Part shown: in pieces, positions 15,897 through 24,872 of the stretch
Layout of the letters: each line of letters begins with the position of its first letter
How positions within the stretch are numbered: the first letter of the stretch is position 1
Source: Actinomycetospora sp. NBRC 106375
GTDB lineage: Bacteria > Actinomycetota > Actinomycetes > Mycobacteriales > Pseudonocardiaceae
DNA: 64,000 nucleotides
Assembly (NCBI RefSeq): GCF_030269665.1
Contig: NZ_BSTS01000011.1
Coordinates: 224,235-288,234, forward strand
Direction: 5' to 3'
Position numbers and translations under genes: made by a program
The notes under the pieces: generated by a model
The model's input: the letters and a program-made list of their open reading frames with translations, nothing else
Told to the model about the DNA's origin: nothing
The model's database searches: none

Positions 15897-16721
15897 TCAC
15901 CCGCATGCCACGGCGAAGTCCTCGACCAGACCGTTGAACACCGCCGGGAGCTCGAGGTTGGTGAGGTGCCCGGTGCGGGGGAGGACGGCGAGACCGGCGT
16001 CCGGCAGCGTGGCGGCGAGCATGAGGTTGGCGTCGAGCGCGTCGCGGTCGCTGTCGCCGACGACGAGCAGGGCGGGCACGCGCAGGCCCGCGAGCTCGTC
16101 GCGCAGGTCGTAGAGCGAGGGGCGCGCGGCCTGGACCCCGCGCATCGTCAGGGCGGCGCCGGTGGGGTCGTGCTCGGCGAGGATCCGCAGGTGCTCGGCG
16201 TGGCCCTCCGGGTCCCTCCTGCGCAGCGGCTGCCGGGCCGGGCGGTTCCCGTAGTCGGCGGCGACCGCGGGGCTGCCGTCGCGCTCGTAGGCGTCGGCGA
16301 GGGCGAGCGCGTCGGCGCGGAAGGCGGCGGTGTGGTCGGGGTGGGCGCCGTACCCGCAGCCGGCGACGACGATCCCCTGGCACCGCTCGGGGTGGCGCAG
16401 GCCGAGGTGCAGCGTCGCGAAGCCGCCCATCGAGTTGCCGACGACGAGGGCCCGTGCGATGCCGAGGGCGTCGAGGACGGCGACGGCGTCGGCGACCGCG
16501 TGGTCCTGCGAGTAGGCCGCCGGGTCGGTCGGCACCGCCGAGGGCGGGTAGCCGCGGGCGTCGTAGGTGACGCAGCGCCGGTGCGCCGCGAAGTGCGCGA
16601 CCTGCGGCGCCCAGGAGCGGTGGTCGCCGCCGAACTCGTGGACGAAGAGGATCGGCGTCCCGTCCTCCGGCCCGTGGACCTGCACCGCGAGCTCGACGCC
16701 GTCCGGACCGGTGACGATCAC
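15897..16721 (-). CDS. Alpha/beta hydrolase
   Basis: 274 residues with the alpha/beta-hydrolase fold. Seen: ILFVHEFGGDHRSW (oxyanion-hole region, residues about 24-37), nucleophile elbow VVGNSMGG (Ser near residue 97), acid VVGDSDRDA (about 215-223) and catalytic His in LPRTGHLTNLE (about 245). Relatives hydrolyse enol-lactones, esters or C-C bonds in ring-cleavage pathways. The GTG start overlaps the stop of the acyl-CoA ligase gene by four bases (GTGA), so it is translationally coupled as the last main gene of the Mo-hydroxylase operon. A hydrolytic ring-opening or CoA-release step in that pathway is a reasonable guess. Confidence 0.88.
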   Translation of the reverse strand: MIVTGPDGVELAVQVHGPEDGTPILFVHEFGGDHRSWAPQVAHFAAHRRCVTYDARGYPPSAVPTDPAAYSQDHAVADAVAVLDALGIARALVVGNSMGGFATLHLGLRHPERCQGIVVAGCGYGAHPDHTAAFRADALALADAYERDGSPAVAADYGNRPARQPLRRRDPEGHAEHLRILAEHDPTGAALTMRGVQAARPSLYDLRDELAGLRVPALLVVGDSDRDALDANLMLAATLPDAGLAVLPRTGHLTNLELPAVFNGLVEDFAVACG

Positions 16722-18154
16722 GGGGCCTCCCCGAGGACGGTTCGCTGGATCTTGCCCATGGCGTTGCGGGGCAGCGCGTCGAGGAAGCGCACGGACTTCG
16801 GCACCTTGTACGGCACGAGGCGCTCGCGCGCGGCGGCCAGCAGCGCGTCGGGGTCGGGCGCGGGGGACCCGGCCACCACGAACGCGGTGACCTCCTCGCC
16901 CCAGCGCGCGCTGGGCACCCCGGCCACCGCGACCTCGGCCACGCCCGGCTGCCCGGCGAGCACGGCCTCCACCTCCCCGGGCACGACGTTGTGGCCGCCC
17001 GTGATGATCAGCTCCTTGAGCCGCCCGACGATCGTCAGGCGGCCCTCGGCGTCGAGGCGGCCGAGGTCGCCGGTGCGGAACCACCCGTCGAAGCGGAAGG
17101 CCTCGGGGGCGACGCCGCCCCAGTAGGTGTCGATGACCTGCGGGCCACGCAGCTCGATCTCGTCCTGGTCGCCGAGGCGCAGCTCGACGCCCGGCAGCGG
17201 GAAGCCGACGGTGCCCGCCACCCGCGGGCCGTCGTAGGGGTTGGAGACGTCCAGGCCGCTCTCGGTGAGGCCGTAGCGCTCGAGAGGGACCTGGCCGAGG
17301 TGCTCGGCGACCCGGTCCGCGACCGGCGGGGGGAGCGGCGCCGACCCCGACACCGCGAGCCGCAGCCGGGCCATGCCGGCGAGCACGGGCGGGCGCTCCA
17401 GCAGCCGGTGCCACATCGCGGGGACACCGAAGAAGACCGTGGTGTCGGGGTGGACCGGCGCGGCCGGGTCGAAGCGCGACCCGAGCCGGGCGGTGGTGCC
17501 GGCGATCAGCGTCATGTGCAGGCCGCCGAGCCCGTGCTGGTGGAACAGGGGCAGGGCGTGGCTCAGGACGTCGCCGTCGTGCCACCGCCAGGCGAGCATC
17601 GCGGCGCGGGCCGAGGCCAGGAGGTTCGCGTGGGTGATCGGCACGCCCTTGGGCGCGCCGGTGGTGCCCGAGGTGAAGGCGAGCACCGCGACGTCGCCGT
17701 TGCCGGGACGCTCGACGGTGCCCACGGGCCGGCGCGGGCGCGCGGCGGCCAGGGCGGACAGCCTCGCGTCGTCCAGGACGAAACGGGCACCCGCGGCGTC
17801 GACCACGGACCGCACCGCCGCGGCCGGCTGCACGGGGTCGACCGGGACGACGGCGGCGCCGAGGCGCTGGACCGCGAGGTAGGCGACGACGAACCGCACC
17901 GAGGCCGGGGCGGCGAGCACGACCGTGTCCGCCGGTCCGACACCACGCTCGGCGAGCAGACCCGCGGCCGCGGCGACGGCAGCGTCGAGCCGCCCGTGGG
18001 TCAGGGCCTCGCCGTCGACCTCGACCGCGACCCGGTCGGGGCGCGCGGCGGCCGACGCCGCGGCGACCGCGGGCAGCGTGCCGGCGGCGAGCTCGGCGCG
18101 CAGGGTGTCGGGGACGGGCCCGCCGAGGTGGCGGGCCCACGCGTCACGGGTCAC
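16718..18154 (-). CDS. Acyl-CoA ligase (AMP-forming), second copy of the operon
   Basis: 478 residues, ANL-superfamily adenylating enzyme. ATP-binding loop AFTSGTTGAPKGVPITH (near residues 152-168), aromatic/acid-binding region FFGVPAMWHRLL, A5-type ERYGLTESG, the hinge region FRTGDLGRLDAEGRLTIVGR (about 360-379) and the catalytic lysine in LPRNAMGKIQRTVL near the C-terminus. It would convert a carboxylic acid, ATP and CoA to the CoA thioester. Its start overlaps the ferredoxin-subunit gene by 11 bp. A second ligase gene begins the same operon (23346-24854); the two are different enough to have separate substrates. Malonyl- or short aryl-CoA synthetase activity is possible. Confidence 0.9.
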   Translation of the reverse strand: MTRDAWARHLGGPVPDTLRAELAAGTLPAVAAASAAARPDRVAVEVDGEALTHGRLDAAVAAAAGLLAERGVGPADTVVLAAPASVRFVVAYLAVQRLGAAVVPVDPVQPAAAVRSVVDAAGARFVLDDARLSALAAARPRRPVGTVERPGNGDVAVLAFTSGTTGAPKGVPITHANLLASARAAMLAWRWHDGDVLSHALPLFHQHGLGGLHMTLIAGTTARLGSRFDPAAPVHPDTTVFFGVPAMWHRLLERPPVLAGMARLRLAVSGSAPLPPPVADRVAEHLGQVPLERYGLTESGLDVSNPYDGPRVAGTVGFPLPGVELRLGDQDEIELRGPQVIDTYWGGVAPEAFRFDGWFRTGDLGRLDAEGRLTIVGRLKELIITGGHNVVPGEVEAVLAGQPGVAEVAVAGVPSARWGEEVTAFVVAGSPAPDPDALLAAARERLVPYKVPKSVRFLDALPRNAMGKIQRTVLGEAP

Positions 18155-18614
18155 CGCGACCCGCCGCCGCCTCCTCGACCGCGTCCACGATCCCCACGTA
18201 CCCCGTGCACCGGCAGATGTTCCCGGCCATCTCCGCGCGGATGCGCGCGCGGTCGGGCGCGGGCTCGGTGTCCAGCAGGTGGGCGGCCGTCATGAGCATC
18301 CCGGGCGTGCAGGCGCCGCACTGCAGCCCGTGGCACCGGGAGAACGCCTCCTGCAGCGGGTGCAGGGTGCCGTCCTCGGCCGCGAGGCCCTCGACCGTCT
18401 CCACCGCCGCGCCGTCGGCCTGCACGGCGAACATCAGGCACGCGCGGGCGGGGAGCCCGTCGACGATCACGGTGCACGCGCCGCACACCCCGTGCTCGCA
18501 GCCCAGGTGGGTGCCGGTGAGACCGAGGTCCTCCCGCAGGGCGTCGGCGAGGGTGCGGCGCGGCTCGACCTCGACGCGGTGCCGCTCGCCGTTGACGGTC
18601 AGGACGATCTTCAC
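18144..18614 (-). CDS. Molybdenum hydroxylase small subunit, 2x[2Fe-2S]
   Basis: 156 residues. Plant-type [2Fe-2S] cluster ligands in GCEHGVCGACTVIVDG with a later Cys in ARACLMFAV (about residues 38-62), and the second cluster ligands in LQCGACTPGMLM and NICRCTGYVGI (about 98-145). This is the electron-transfer subunit of xanthine-dehydrogenase/CO-dehydrogenase-type enzymes. Its ATG overlaps the end of the FAD subunit gene by four bases, and its end overlaps the acyl-CoA ligase start by 11. Gene order large, medium, small on one strand is seen. Confidence 0.95.
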   Translation of the reverse strand: MKIVLTVNGERHRVEVEPRRTLADALREDLGLTGTHLGCEHGVCGACTVIVDGLPARACLMFAVQADGAAVETVEGLAAEDGTLHPLQEAFSRCHGLQCGACTPGMLMTAAHLLDTEPAPDRARIRAEMAGNICRCTGYVGIVDAVEEAAAGRGDP

Positions 18615-19450
18615 GCGGCCTCCGGGGTGCGGTGCCCCGCGAGCTGCGTCAGCGCCCGCGCGGTCATCTGCTCGGTGAGCGCGCGCCGGTACCCGGCGCT
18701 GCCGTGCAGGTCGGACGGGGGGTCGACGTCGTCGGCGGCGGCCGCCGCGAGGATCGCGACGCGGTCGGCCGAGAGCCCGCCGTCACAGGTGGCGAGGTCG
18801 CCGGGATCGACGAGGTGGGGCACCCCGGCGACGCCGCCGACCACCACCCGCAGCCGGTCGCCGAAGCGGGCGGCCGCGACCGACACGATCGCGAAGTCGC
18901 CGTGCCGGCGCGCGAACTCGGCGAAGCCCCACGCGTCGGGCACGGGGAGCTCGACGCCCGTGATCATCTCGGTCTCGGCGAGCGAGCTCTGCAGCGCGCC
19001 CACGAAGAGCTCGTCGGCGCCGAGTCGTCGCGTCCCGCCGGGCCCGGCGACGTGCACGGCGCCGTCGCACGCCCGCAGCACCGCGGGGAGCTCGGCCGAC
19101 GGGTCGGCGTGGGCGAGGCTCCCGGCCAGCGTGCCCCGGCTGCGGATGGCCGTGTGCCCGATCCAGCGCGCGGCCTCGGCGGCCAGCGGGTGGTGATCCT
19201 GCCCGGCGAGGTGGAGGTGCCGCACGAGCGCCCCGGCGTGCAGCACGCCGTCGCGCACGACGAGGCCGTCCAGCCCGGGGACGCGGTTGACGTCGACGAG
19301 CACGGCGGGGCGCGCCAGGCGCAGCGCGAGCAGCGGCACCAGGCTCTGCCCGCCGGCGAGGATCTTCCCCTCGCCGTCGGCGGCGCCCAGGGCGGCCACG
19401 GCGTCGGCGACGTCGGTGGCGCGGTGGTAGGAGAACGGCGGGCACTTCAC
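18611..19450 (-). CDS. Molybdenum hydroxylase medium (FAD) subunit
   Basis: 279 residues. The FAD-binding PCMH-type domain begins PPFSYHRATDVADAV, with KILAGGQSLVPLLALRLARP (about residues 29-48) as the first FAD loop and HTAIRSRGTLAGSLAHADPSAELPA (about 100-124, quoted from its TAIRSRGTLAGSLAHADP core) as the second. The C-terminal CO-dehydrogenase flavoprotein domain follows. It passes electrons from the iron-sulfur subunit to the acceptor. The GTG start overlaps the large-subunit stop by four bases. Confidence 0.93.
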   Translation of the reverse strand: MKCPPFSYHRATDVADAVAALGAADGEGKILAGGQSLVPLLALRLARPAVLVDVNRVPGLDGLVVRDGVLHAGALVRHLHLAGQDHHPLAAEAARWIGHTAIRSRGTLAGSLAHADPSAELPAVLRACDGAVHVAGPGGTRRLGADELFVGALQSSLAETEMITGVELPVPDAWGFAEFARRHGDFAIVSVAAARFGDRLRVVVGGVAGVPHLVDPGDLATCDGGLSADRVAILAAAAADDVDPPSDLHGSAGYRRALTEQMTARALTQLAGHRTPEAA

Positions 19451-21783
19451 GGCGACACCAGCTCCCAGACCCGCGCGGGCGTCACGGGCAGGTCGTCGAC
19501 CTCGACCCCGAGCGCGTCGAGCAGCGCCCCGGCGACCACCGCGTTCGGTGCCAGCGTGCCGCCCTCGCCCACGCCGCGGACATGGGTGGGGTTGGCACCC
19601 TCGGTGCACACGTGCCCGATGCGCAGCTCGGGGATCTCGCCGGCGGTCGGCATGAGGTAGTCGAGCAGGGTGCCGGTCGACAGGTTCCCGTCCTCGTCGT
19701 AGACGAGGTGCTCGTACATCGCGCCGCCGATGCCCTGCGCGATCGACCCGGCCACCTGTCCCGCCACGATCACGGGGTGGACGATCCGCCCGGCGTCCTC
19801 GACGCACACCCAGTCGAGGATGCCGATCTCGCCGGTCGCGGGGTCGAACTCCAGCGCGGCGATCTGGACGCCGGCGGCGAACGCCCCGCGGATCGGGTCG
19901 TAGAACTTCGTCGACTCCAGCCCGGGCTCGAAGCCCTCGGGCAGGCGGTCGGAGCGCAGGTAGGCGACCTCGGCGACCTCGGCCAGCGCGATGACCGGCT
20001 TCTCCTGCCCGCGGACGTGCACCTGCCCGGCGCGCAGGTCCAGGTCGGAGACGTCGACCTCGCACAGCGCCCCGGCCAGCGCCAGGGCCTTCGCCCGCAC
20101 GTCCGCGCCGGCCAGGTGTGCGGCGCCGCCGCCGATGACGGCCTGCCGCGACGAGAACGCCCCGAAGCCCCACAGGGACGAGTCGGTGTCGCCGATCCGG
20201 ACGTCGACCGCGTCGTAGTCCACGCCCAACGCGTCGGCGACGACCTGGGCCATCGTCGTCTCGAGACCCTGTCCCTGCGACGTGACGCCGGAGAAGACGG
20301 TGACCGCGCCGTCGGGGTTGATGCGCACCGTGCAGGCGTCGTGGCCGGTGCGGAACGGCATCCGCGGCCCGGCCGACGCGGCGCGCCCGAGACCGGTCAG
20401 CTCGTTGTAGATCCCGACGCCGATCCCGAGCGGGCGCCCGCCGACCTTGCGGCGCCGGCCCTGCTCGGCTCGCCAGCCGGCGAGGTCGAACATCGCCACG
20501 GCCCGGTCGAGGCAGGCCTCGTAGGCCCCGGAGTCGTCGACGAGCCGGGACGGCATCCGGTACGGGACGTCGGCGGGCAGGATGAGGTTGCGGCGGCGCA
20601 GCGCGATCGGGTCCATGTCCAGCGCGCGGGCCCCGGAGTCGAGCAGCGCCTCCATCGCGAACACCGTCGCCGGGCGCGCGACTCCGCGGTACGGGCCCGA
20701 GGGGCTCGTGTTGGTGGTGACGCCGCGGACGGTGCACGCGTAGTGCGCGAGCTTGTAGGGGCCGGTCAGCAGGCCGCCGGCCATGAGGGGCTCGATCCCC
20801 GCGGTCCACGGGTAGACGGAGTAGGCGCCGACGTTGCACCACACGTCGGCCCGCACGGCGAGCAGCTCGCCGTCCGCGGCGAACCCCGCGCGCAGCACGT
20901 AGCGGTGGTCGCGGGCGTGGGTGGCGGCGAGGAGGTGCTCGACGCGGTCCTCGACCCACTTGAGCGGGATGCCGGGCGTGGCCATCGCCATCAGGCACAG
21001 CGCGACGTCCTCGGGGTAGAGCACGGCCTTGACGCCGAAGCCGCCCCCGACGTCCGGGGCGATCACGCGGATGTTGCCCTCGGGCAGGTCGAGCAGCTCG
21101 GCGAGCTGGGTGCGCACGAGGTGGGGCACCTGGGTGCCCGACCAGAACGTCAGCCGCCGGTCGGCGGCCTCGTAGCGGGCGACACCGGCGCGGCACTCGA
21201 TGGGGTTGCCGCCGTGCCGGTTGGTGGTCAGGTCCCGGTCGACGACGACGTGCGCGCCGGCGAGGGCGTCGTCGACGTCGCCGGCGGTGAACGTCCGCGA
21301 GAGCAGCAGGTTGTCGGGTGCCTCGTCGTGCACGGGGTCCGTGATCCCGGCGTCCCACGCGCACACCGTCGGCGTCAGGGGCTCGTAGTCCACGACCACG
21401 GCCTCGGCGCCGTCCTCGGCGAGGTAGCGGTCGTCGGCGACCACCGCGGCGACCGCCTCCCCGGCGAAGCGCACCTTGTCGCGGGCGAGCGGGGGCTGGT
21501 CGGTCTCGACGTAGCCGGGCAGCGCCGAGAGCGCGCGCAGCGCGACCGACGCGAGCGCCGGGTGCTCCCCGGTGAACACCGCCGTGACGCCGTCGACCGC
21601 GAGCGCCCCGTCGGTGTCGATCCCCGTGATGCGGCCGTGCGCCAGGGGGCTGCGCACGAACGCGACGTGGCGCATCCGGGGCAGGGCGAGGTCGGACACG
21701 TAGCGACCGCGCCCGGTGAGCAGGCGCGCATCCTCCTTGCGGCGCACCGGGGTGCCGCTGGCCGGTCGGTGGTCACCGGTCAT
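19447..21783 (-). CDS. Molybdenum hydroxylase large (Mo-cofactor) subunit
   Basis: 778 residues, typical for the xanthine-dehydrogenase-family molybdopterin-binding chain. The N-terminal a/b hammerhead domain (about 20-130) is followed by the cofactor-binding region with GGGFGVK and the loop GPYRGVARPA (about 365-374). That loop differs from the AYRCSFR of form I CO dehydrogenase, so CO oxidation is unlikely. The catalytic glutamate is in VGEGGT near residue 750. The enzyme would hydroxylate an aldehyde, N-heteroaromatic or furan-type substrate with water as oxygen source. The ATG at 21783 gives a 4-bp overlap with the SDR gene. No dedicated XdhC or cofactor-maturation gene is seen in the operon. 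Confidence 0.93.
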   Translation of the reverse strand: MTGDHRPASGTPVRRKEDARLLTGRGRYVSDLALPRMRHVAFVRSPLAHGRITGIDTDGALAVDGVTAVFTGEHPALASVALRALSALPGYVETDQPPLARDKVRFAGEAVAAVVADDRYLAEDGAEAVVVDYEPLTPTVCAWDAGITDPVHDEAPDNLLLSRTFTAGDVDDALAGAHVVVDRDLTTNRHGGNPIECRAGVARYEAADRRLTFWSGTQVPHLVRTQLAELLDLPEGNIRVIAPDVGGGFGVKAVLYPEDVALCLMAMATPGIPLKWVEDRVEHLLAATHARDHRYVLRAGFAADGELLAVRADVWCNVGAYSVYPWTAGIEPLMAGGLLTGPYKLAHYACTVRGVTTNTSPSGPYRGVARPATVFAMEALLDSGARALDMDPIALRRRNLILPADVPYRMPSRLVDDSGAYEACLDRAVAMFDLAGWRAEQGRRRKVGGRPLGIGVGIYNELTGLGRAASAGPRMPFRTGHDACTVRINPDGAVTVFSGVTSQGQGLETTMAQVVADALGVDYDAVDVRIGDTDSSLWGFGAFSSRQAVIGGGAAHLAGADVRAKALALAGALCEVDVSDLDLRAGQVHVRGQEKPVIALAEVAEVAYLRSDRLPEGFEPGLESTKFYDPIRGAFAAGVQIAALEFDPATGEIGILDWVCVEDAGRIVHPVIVAGQVAGSIAQGIGGAMYEHLVYDEDGNLSTGTLLDYLMPTAGEIPELRIGHVCTEGANPTHVRGVGEGGTLAPNAVVAGALLDALGVEVDDLPVTPARVWELVSP

Positions 21784-22544
21784 GGCATCGCGAACCCGCC
21801 GTTGACGGACACCACCTGGCCCGTGGTCCACGACGAGCACGGCGAGGCCAGCAGCAGGATCGTCGGCGTCACGTCCTCGGGGCGCCCGAGGCGGCGCAGC
21901 GGGTAGAGCGCGGTGATCTTCTTGAGGCGCTCGTCGTCGGTGCCGCCCGCGTGGTCGGAGAACCGGTCGGTCTGCACGAGCCCGATCGAGACGGCGTTGG
22001 CGCGGATGCCGTGGCGGGCGAGCTCCTTCGCCAGCGACTTCGTCAGGCCGAGCGTCGAGGAGCGCGCCGTCGCGGTGACCGTGAGCCCCGACTCGCCGAC
22101 CCGCCCGGAGTCGCCCATCAGCGAGACGATCGCGCCGCCGCCGTGCTCGGACATCCGCCGCGCGACGGCGTGGGAGATCCGGACGGTGCCCGTCACCGTC
22201 ACGTCGATCTCGGCGGCGAACTCGGACGCCGAGCGCTCGAGGAAGCGGCCCCGGCTCGTCACGGCCGCGTTGTTCACCAGCACCCCGATCGGCCCGAGCC
22301 CGGACTCGACGGTCTCGATCGCGCGGGCGACCGCGTCGTCGTCGCGGGTGTCGACGGCCACCGCGAGCGCCTTGACCCCCGACGCCCGCGCGGCCTCGGC
22401 GGCCTCCTCGGCGCCGGCGGACGAGGTGTTGTAGCCGAACGCCACCTGGGCGCCCTCGGCGGCGAACGCCTCGCCGATGGCGCGGCCGAGGCCCTGTCCG
22501 GCCCCCGTGACGAGCACGGTGGTGCCGGCGAGCTGCAGATCCAT
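21780..22544 (-). CDS. SDR-family protein lacking the catalytic triad
   Basis: 254 residues, classical short-chain dehydrogenase fold: NAD(P)-site VTGAGQGLGRAIGEAF (residues 13-28), VLVNNAAVTSRGRF (about 91-104) and C-terminal GQVVSVNGGFAMP. The active-site region reads VTATARSSTLGLTKSLAKEL; aligned on LTKSLA, the usual Tyr is Thr and the usual Lys is Arg, and the Ser normally 13 residues before the Tyr is Gly. The protein may bind cofactor without classical hydride transfer, or use other residues. It lies inside the Mo-hydroxylase operon: the end overlaps the large-subunit gene by four bases and the start is 13 bp after the MBL gene. No frameshift or stop is seen. Confidence 0.88.
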   Translation of the reverse strand: MDLQLAGTTVLVTGAGQGLGRAIGEAFAAEGAQVAFGYNTSSAGAEEAAEAARASGVKALAVAVDTRDDDAVARAIETVESGLGPIGVLVNNAAVTSRGRFLERSASEFAAEIDVTVTGTVRISHAVARRMSEHGGGAIVSLMGDSGRVGESGLTVTATARSSTLGLTKSLAKELARHGIRANAVSIGLVQTDRFSDHAGGTDDERLKKITALYPLRRLGRPEDVTPTILLLASPCSSWTTGQVVSVNGGFAMP

Positions 22545-22557
22545 GGGGCTCCTGTCC

Positions 22558-23349
22558 TCAGATCGCGACGAACCGTCGCCGGTCGCCGAAGGTGACGACG
22601 CGGCCGAAGGCGAGGCCGGGGAAGTGGGCGGCCGCGACGGCGTCCTCGGTGTCGACGACCTCGTCGGCGAGCCGGTTCCGGACGGCCTGCGCGGCGTCCG
22701 GGTCGACGTCGAACGTGGCCTGCCAGTCGGGCTCGGCGAGCTCGACCACCGAGTGCGCGACGTCGCCGATCAGCAGGGCACGCCGCCCGCGGCTGGACAC
22801 GACGTAGGTGGTCGAGCCCGGTGTGTGCCCCGGGGTCGGGCGAGCGTCCAGGCCGGGCGCGACGGTGTGCGCGGCGTCGAAGGTCTCCAGGCGGTCGCGC
22901 AGCGGCGCGAGCTTGCGCACCGCACCCGGGTCGGCGTCGGGGGCGTCGACGAAGTGCGCCCAGTCGGCCGCGTGGACGCGGTAGGTGGCGTGCGGGAACA
23001 CCACCTCGCCCCTGCTGGTGGCCCAGCCGACGTGGTCGAAGTGGAGGTGGGTGAACACGACGTCGGTCACCTGGTCCGGGGTGACGCCGAGGCCGGCCAG
23101 GGCGTCGATCATCCCGCCGCCCCGGTAGCGGTCGTTGTGGATCCGGCCGACGCCGGCGTCGACGAGCACCAGCCGGTCGCCCGTGCGCAGCAGGAACCCG
23201 CCGAGGGTCAGCGCGAGGTCGCCGTGGGCGTCGAGCTGCTCGGGGTGGCAGGCCCAGCGGTCGCCGCCCGGCGCGGACAGGACCTCGCGGGCATTCTCCC
23301 GTCCGGTGCCGTCGACGACCGGGACGACGTGCAGGTCGCCGACCCTCAT
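22558..23349 (-). CDS. MBL-fold metallo-hydrolase
   Basis: 263 residues. Metal motif FTHLHFDHVGW (His, His, Asp, His near residues 99-104), then PTPGHTPGSTTYVV (third-ligand His, about 171) and ALLIGDVAHS with the bridging Asp (about 191). This is the pattern of two-metal lactonase/esterase-type proteins of the metallo-beta-lactamase superfamily. Its ATG overlaps the stop of the first acyl-CoA ligase gene by four bases. In this operon a lactonase, thioesterase or ring-opening hydrolase would be a sensible role (inference). Confidence 0.88.
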   Translation of the reverse strand: MRVGDLHVVPVVDGTGRENAREVLSAPGGDRWACHPEQLDAHGDLALTLGGFLLRTGDRLVLVDAGVGRIHNDRYRGGGMIDALAGLGVTPDQVTDVVFTHLHFDHVGWATSRGEVVFPHATYRVHAADWAHFVDAPDADPGAVRKLAPLRDRLETFDAAHTVAPGLDARPTPGHTPGSTTYVVSSRGRRALLIGDVAHSVVELAEPDWQATFDVDPDAAQAVRNRLADEVVDTEDAVAAAHFPGLAFGRVVTFGDRRRFVAI

Positions 23350-24854
23350 GCGGGCGCCCGGTCGTCGGTGAGCAGGCGCGCGAGCTCGAAGCGCCGGATC
23401 TTGCCCGACCCCGTGCGCGGGATGGCGTCGACCGGGAGGAACGCGACCGGGACCTTGAACCAGGCCAGACGTTCCCGGCAGTACGCCGCGACCGCGTCCG
23501 GGTCCGGCGCGCCCACGACGAACGCCACCGGTTCCTCACCGAGATCGGGGTGCGCCCGGCCGACGACCGCGGCGTCGGCGACCCCCGGCGCGGCGAGCAG
23601 GACGCTCTCGATCTCGGCCGGGTAGATGTTCTCGCCGCCCCGGATGATCATTTCCTTGGTGCGGCCGCTGATCGTCAGGTAGCCGTTCTCGTCGGCCCGG
23701 GCCAGGTCGCCGGTGCGGTACCAGCCGTCGACGAGCACGCTCGCGGTCTGCTCCGGCCTGCCCCAGTAGCCGCGCATGACGTTCGGGCCGCGCACCCACA
23801 GCTCGCCCTCGCCGCCGGGCGGGGCGTCGGTGCCGGTGGCCGGGTCGACGAGCCGCACCGCGAGCCCCGGCAGCGGCAGCCCGCACGAGCCGGCGGGCCG
23901 CGCCCCGTGCGGCCAGTTCATCGTGACCATCGTCGAGGTCTCGGTGATGCCGTAGCCGTCGAGCAGCGGCACCGCGAACGCCTGCTCGAAGGCCCGGTCC
24001 ACGGTCGCGGGCAGGATCGCGCCGGCCGAGATCGCGAGCCGCAGCCGGTGGCGCGGGGCGCGGTCGCCGGCGGCCTGCACCAGGTACGAGAAGCCGGTCG
24101 GGACGCCGGGCAGGACGGTGTGGCGCTGGTCGCCGGCCAGGAGCTCGAGGATCCGGCCGGGGGAGAAGCGCGGCAGGATGCGCTCGCTCGCGCCGGTCGC
24201 CACGACCCCGAGCACGCAGAGGTCCAGGGCGTAGGAGTGGAACAGCGGCAGCGCCGAGAGCACGACGTCGTCGGGGCCGAGGCCGACGATCGGCGCCCAG
24301 CACGCCGCGACCACCCAGAGGCAGCTGCGCAGCGTCAGCTCCACGCCCTTGGGGCGCCCTGTCGTGCCGGAGGTGTAGAGCATGAACGCGGTCGCGTCGA
24401 GGTCGGCCGGGTCGGGCGCGACGACGTCGGGCTCGGTCGCGATCAGGTCGGCGTACGACCCGCCGGTGCCCACCACGACCGTCGCGACGTCCGGGCCGAC
24501 CAGCCCGGCGTGCGCGGTGTCGGTGACCACGAGGCGGGCGCCGCTGTCGGCGAGCATGTAGTCGATCTCCGCCGGCGCGGCGTCCGGGTTGAGGCACACC
24601 GCCACCCCGCCGGCGCGCGGGATCGCGAGGTAGGTCTCGACGGTCTCGACGGCGTTGCCCAGGACCATCGCGACGCGGTCGCCCGGGCCCACGCCGCGGG
24701 CGGCGAGGTGCCCGGCGAGCCTGCGGGTGGTGGTCGCGAGCTCGGCCCACGTGACGCTGCGGGCGTCGTCGGCGAACGCGACCGCACCGGGCCGCCCGGC
24801 GGCGTGGCCGTCGAGCAGCTCGTGGACGGGCCGGATCACCTCGGTACGCAGCAT
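23346..24854 (-). CDS. Acyl-CoA ligase (AMP-forming), first gene of the operon
   Basis: 502 residues, ANL superfamily, complete. P-loop MLYTSGTTGRPKGVELTLRS (about residues 157-176), GYGITETST (about 290), adenylate-binding YRTGDLARADENGYLTISGR (about 385-404), RTKEMIIRGGENIYPAEIE and the catalytic lysine in IPRTGSGKIRR (about 483-493). Closest general type: fatty-acid or aromatic-acid CoA ligase. The ATG at 24854 is chosen because the upstream frame crosses the operator DNA. It is the promoter-proximal gene of the eight-gene operon; the divergent TetR gene and two AACGCTCGTT operators lie directly upstream. Confidence 0.9.
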   Translation of the reverse strand: MLRTEVIRPVHELLDGHAAGRPGAVAFADDARSVTWAELATTTRRLAGHLAARGVGPGDRVAMVLGNAVETVETYLAIPRAGGVAVCLNPDAAPAEIDYMLADSGARLVVTDTAHAGLVGPDVATVVVGTGGSYADLIATEPDVVAPDPADLDATAFMLYTSGTTGRPKGVELTLRSCLWVVAACWAPIVGLGPDDVVLSALPLFHSYALDLCVLGVVATGASERILPRFSPGRILELLAGDQRHTVLPGVPTGFSYLVQAAGDRAPRHRLRLAISAGAILPATVDRAFEQAFAVPLLDGYGITETSTMVTMNWPHGARPAGSCGLPLPGLAVRLVDPATGTDAPPGGEGELWVRGPNVMRGYWGRPEQTASVLVDGWYRTGDLARADENGYLTISGRTKEMIIRGGENIYPAEIESVLLAAPGVADAAVVGRAHPDLGEEPVAFVVGAPDPDAVAAYCRERLAWFKVPVAFLPVDAIPRTGSGKIRRFELARLLTDDRAPA

Positions 24855-24872
24855 CGCGCCTCCCGACTGACG

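Noticed and set aside
19447..21783. Assignment as form I CO dehydrogenase (CoxL)
   Set aside because: The active-site loop reads GPYRGVARPA, not the Cys-containing AYRCSFR motif; the context is CoA ligases rather than cox accessory genes.
19582..21906. Long plus-strand open frame (774 codons) opposite the Mo large subunit
   Set aside because: Antisense shadow; the minus-strand protein has clear molybdopterin-subunit motifs.
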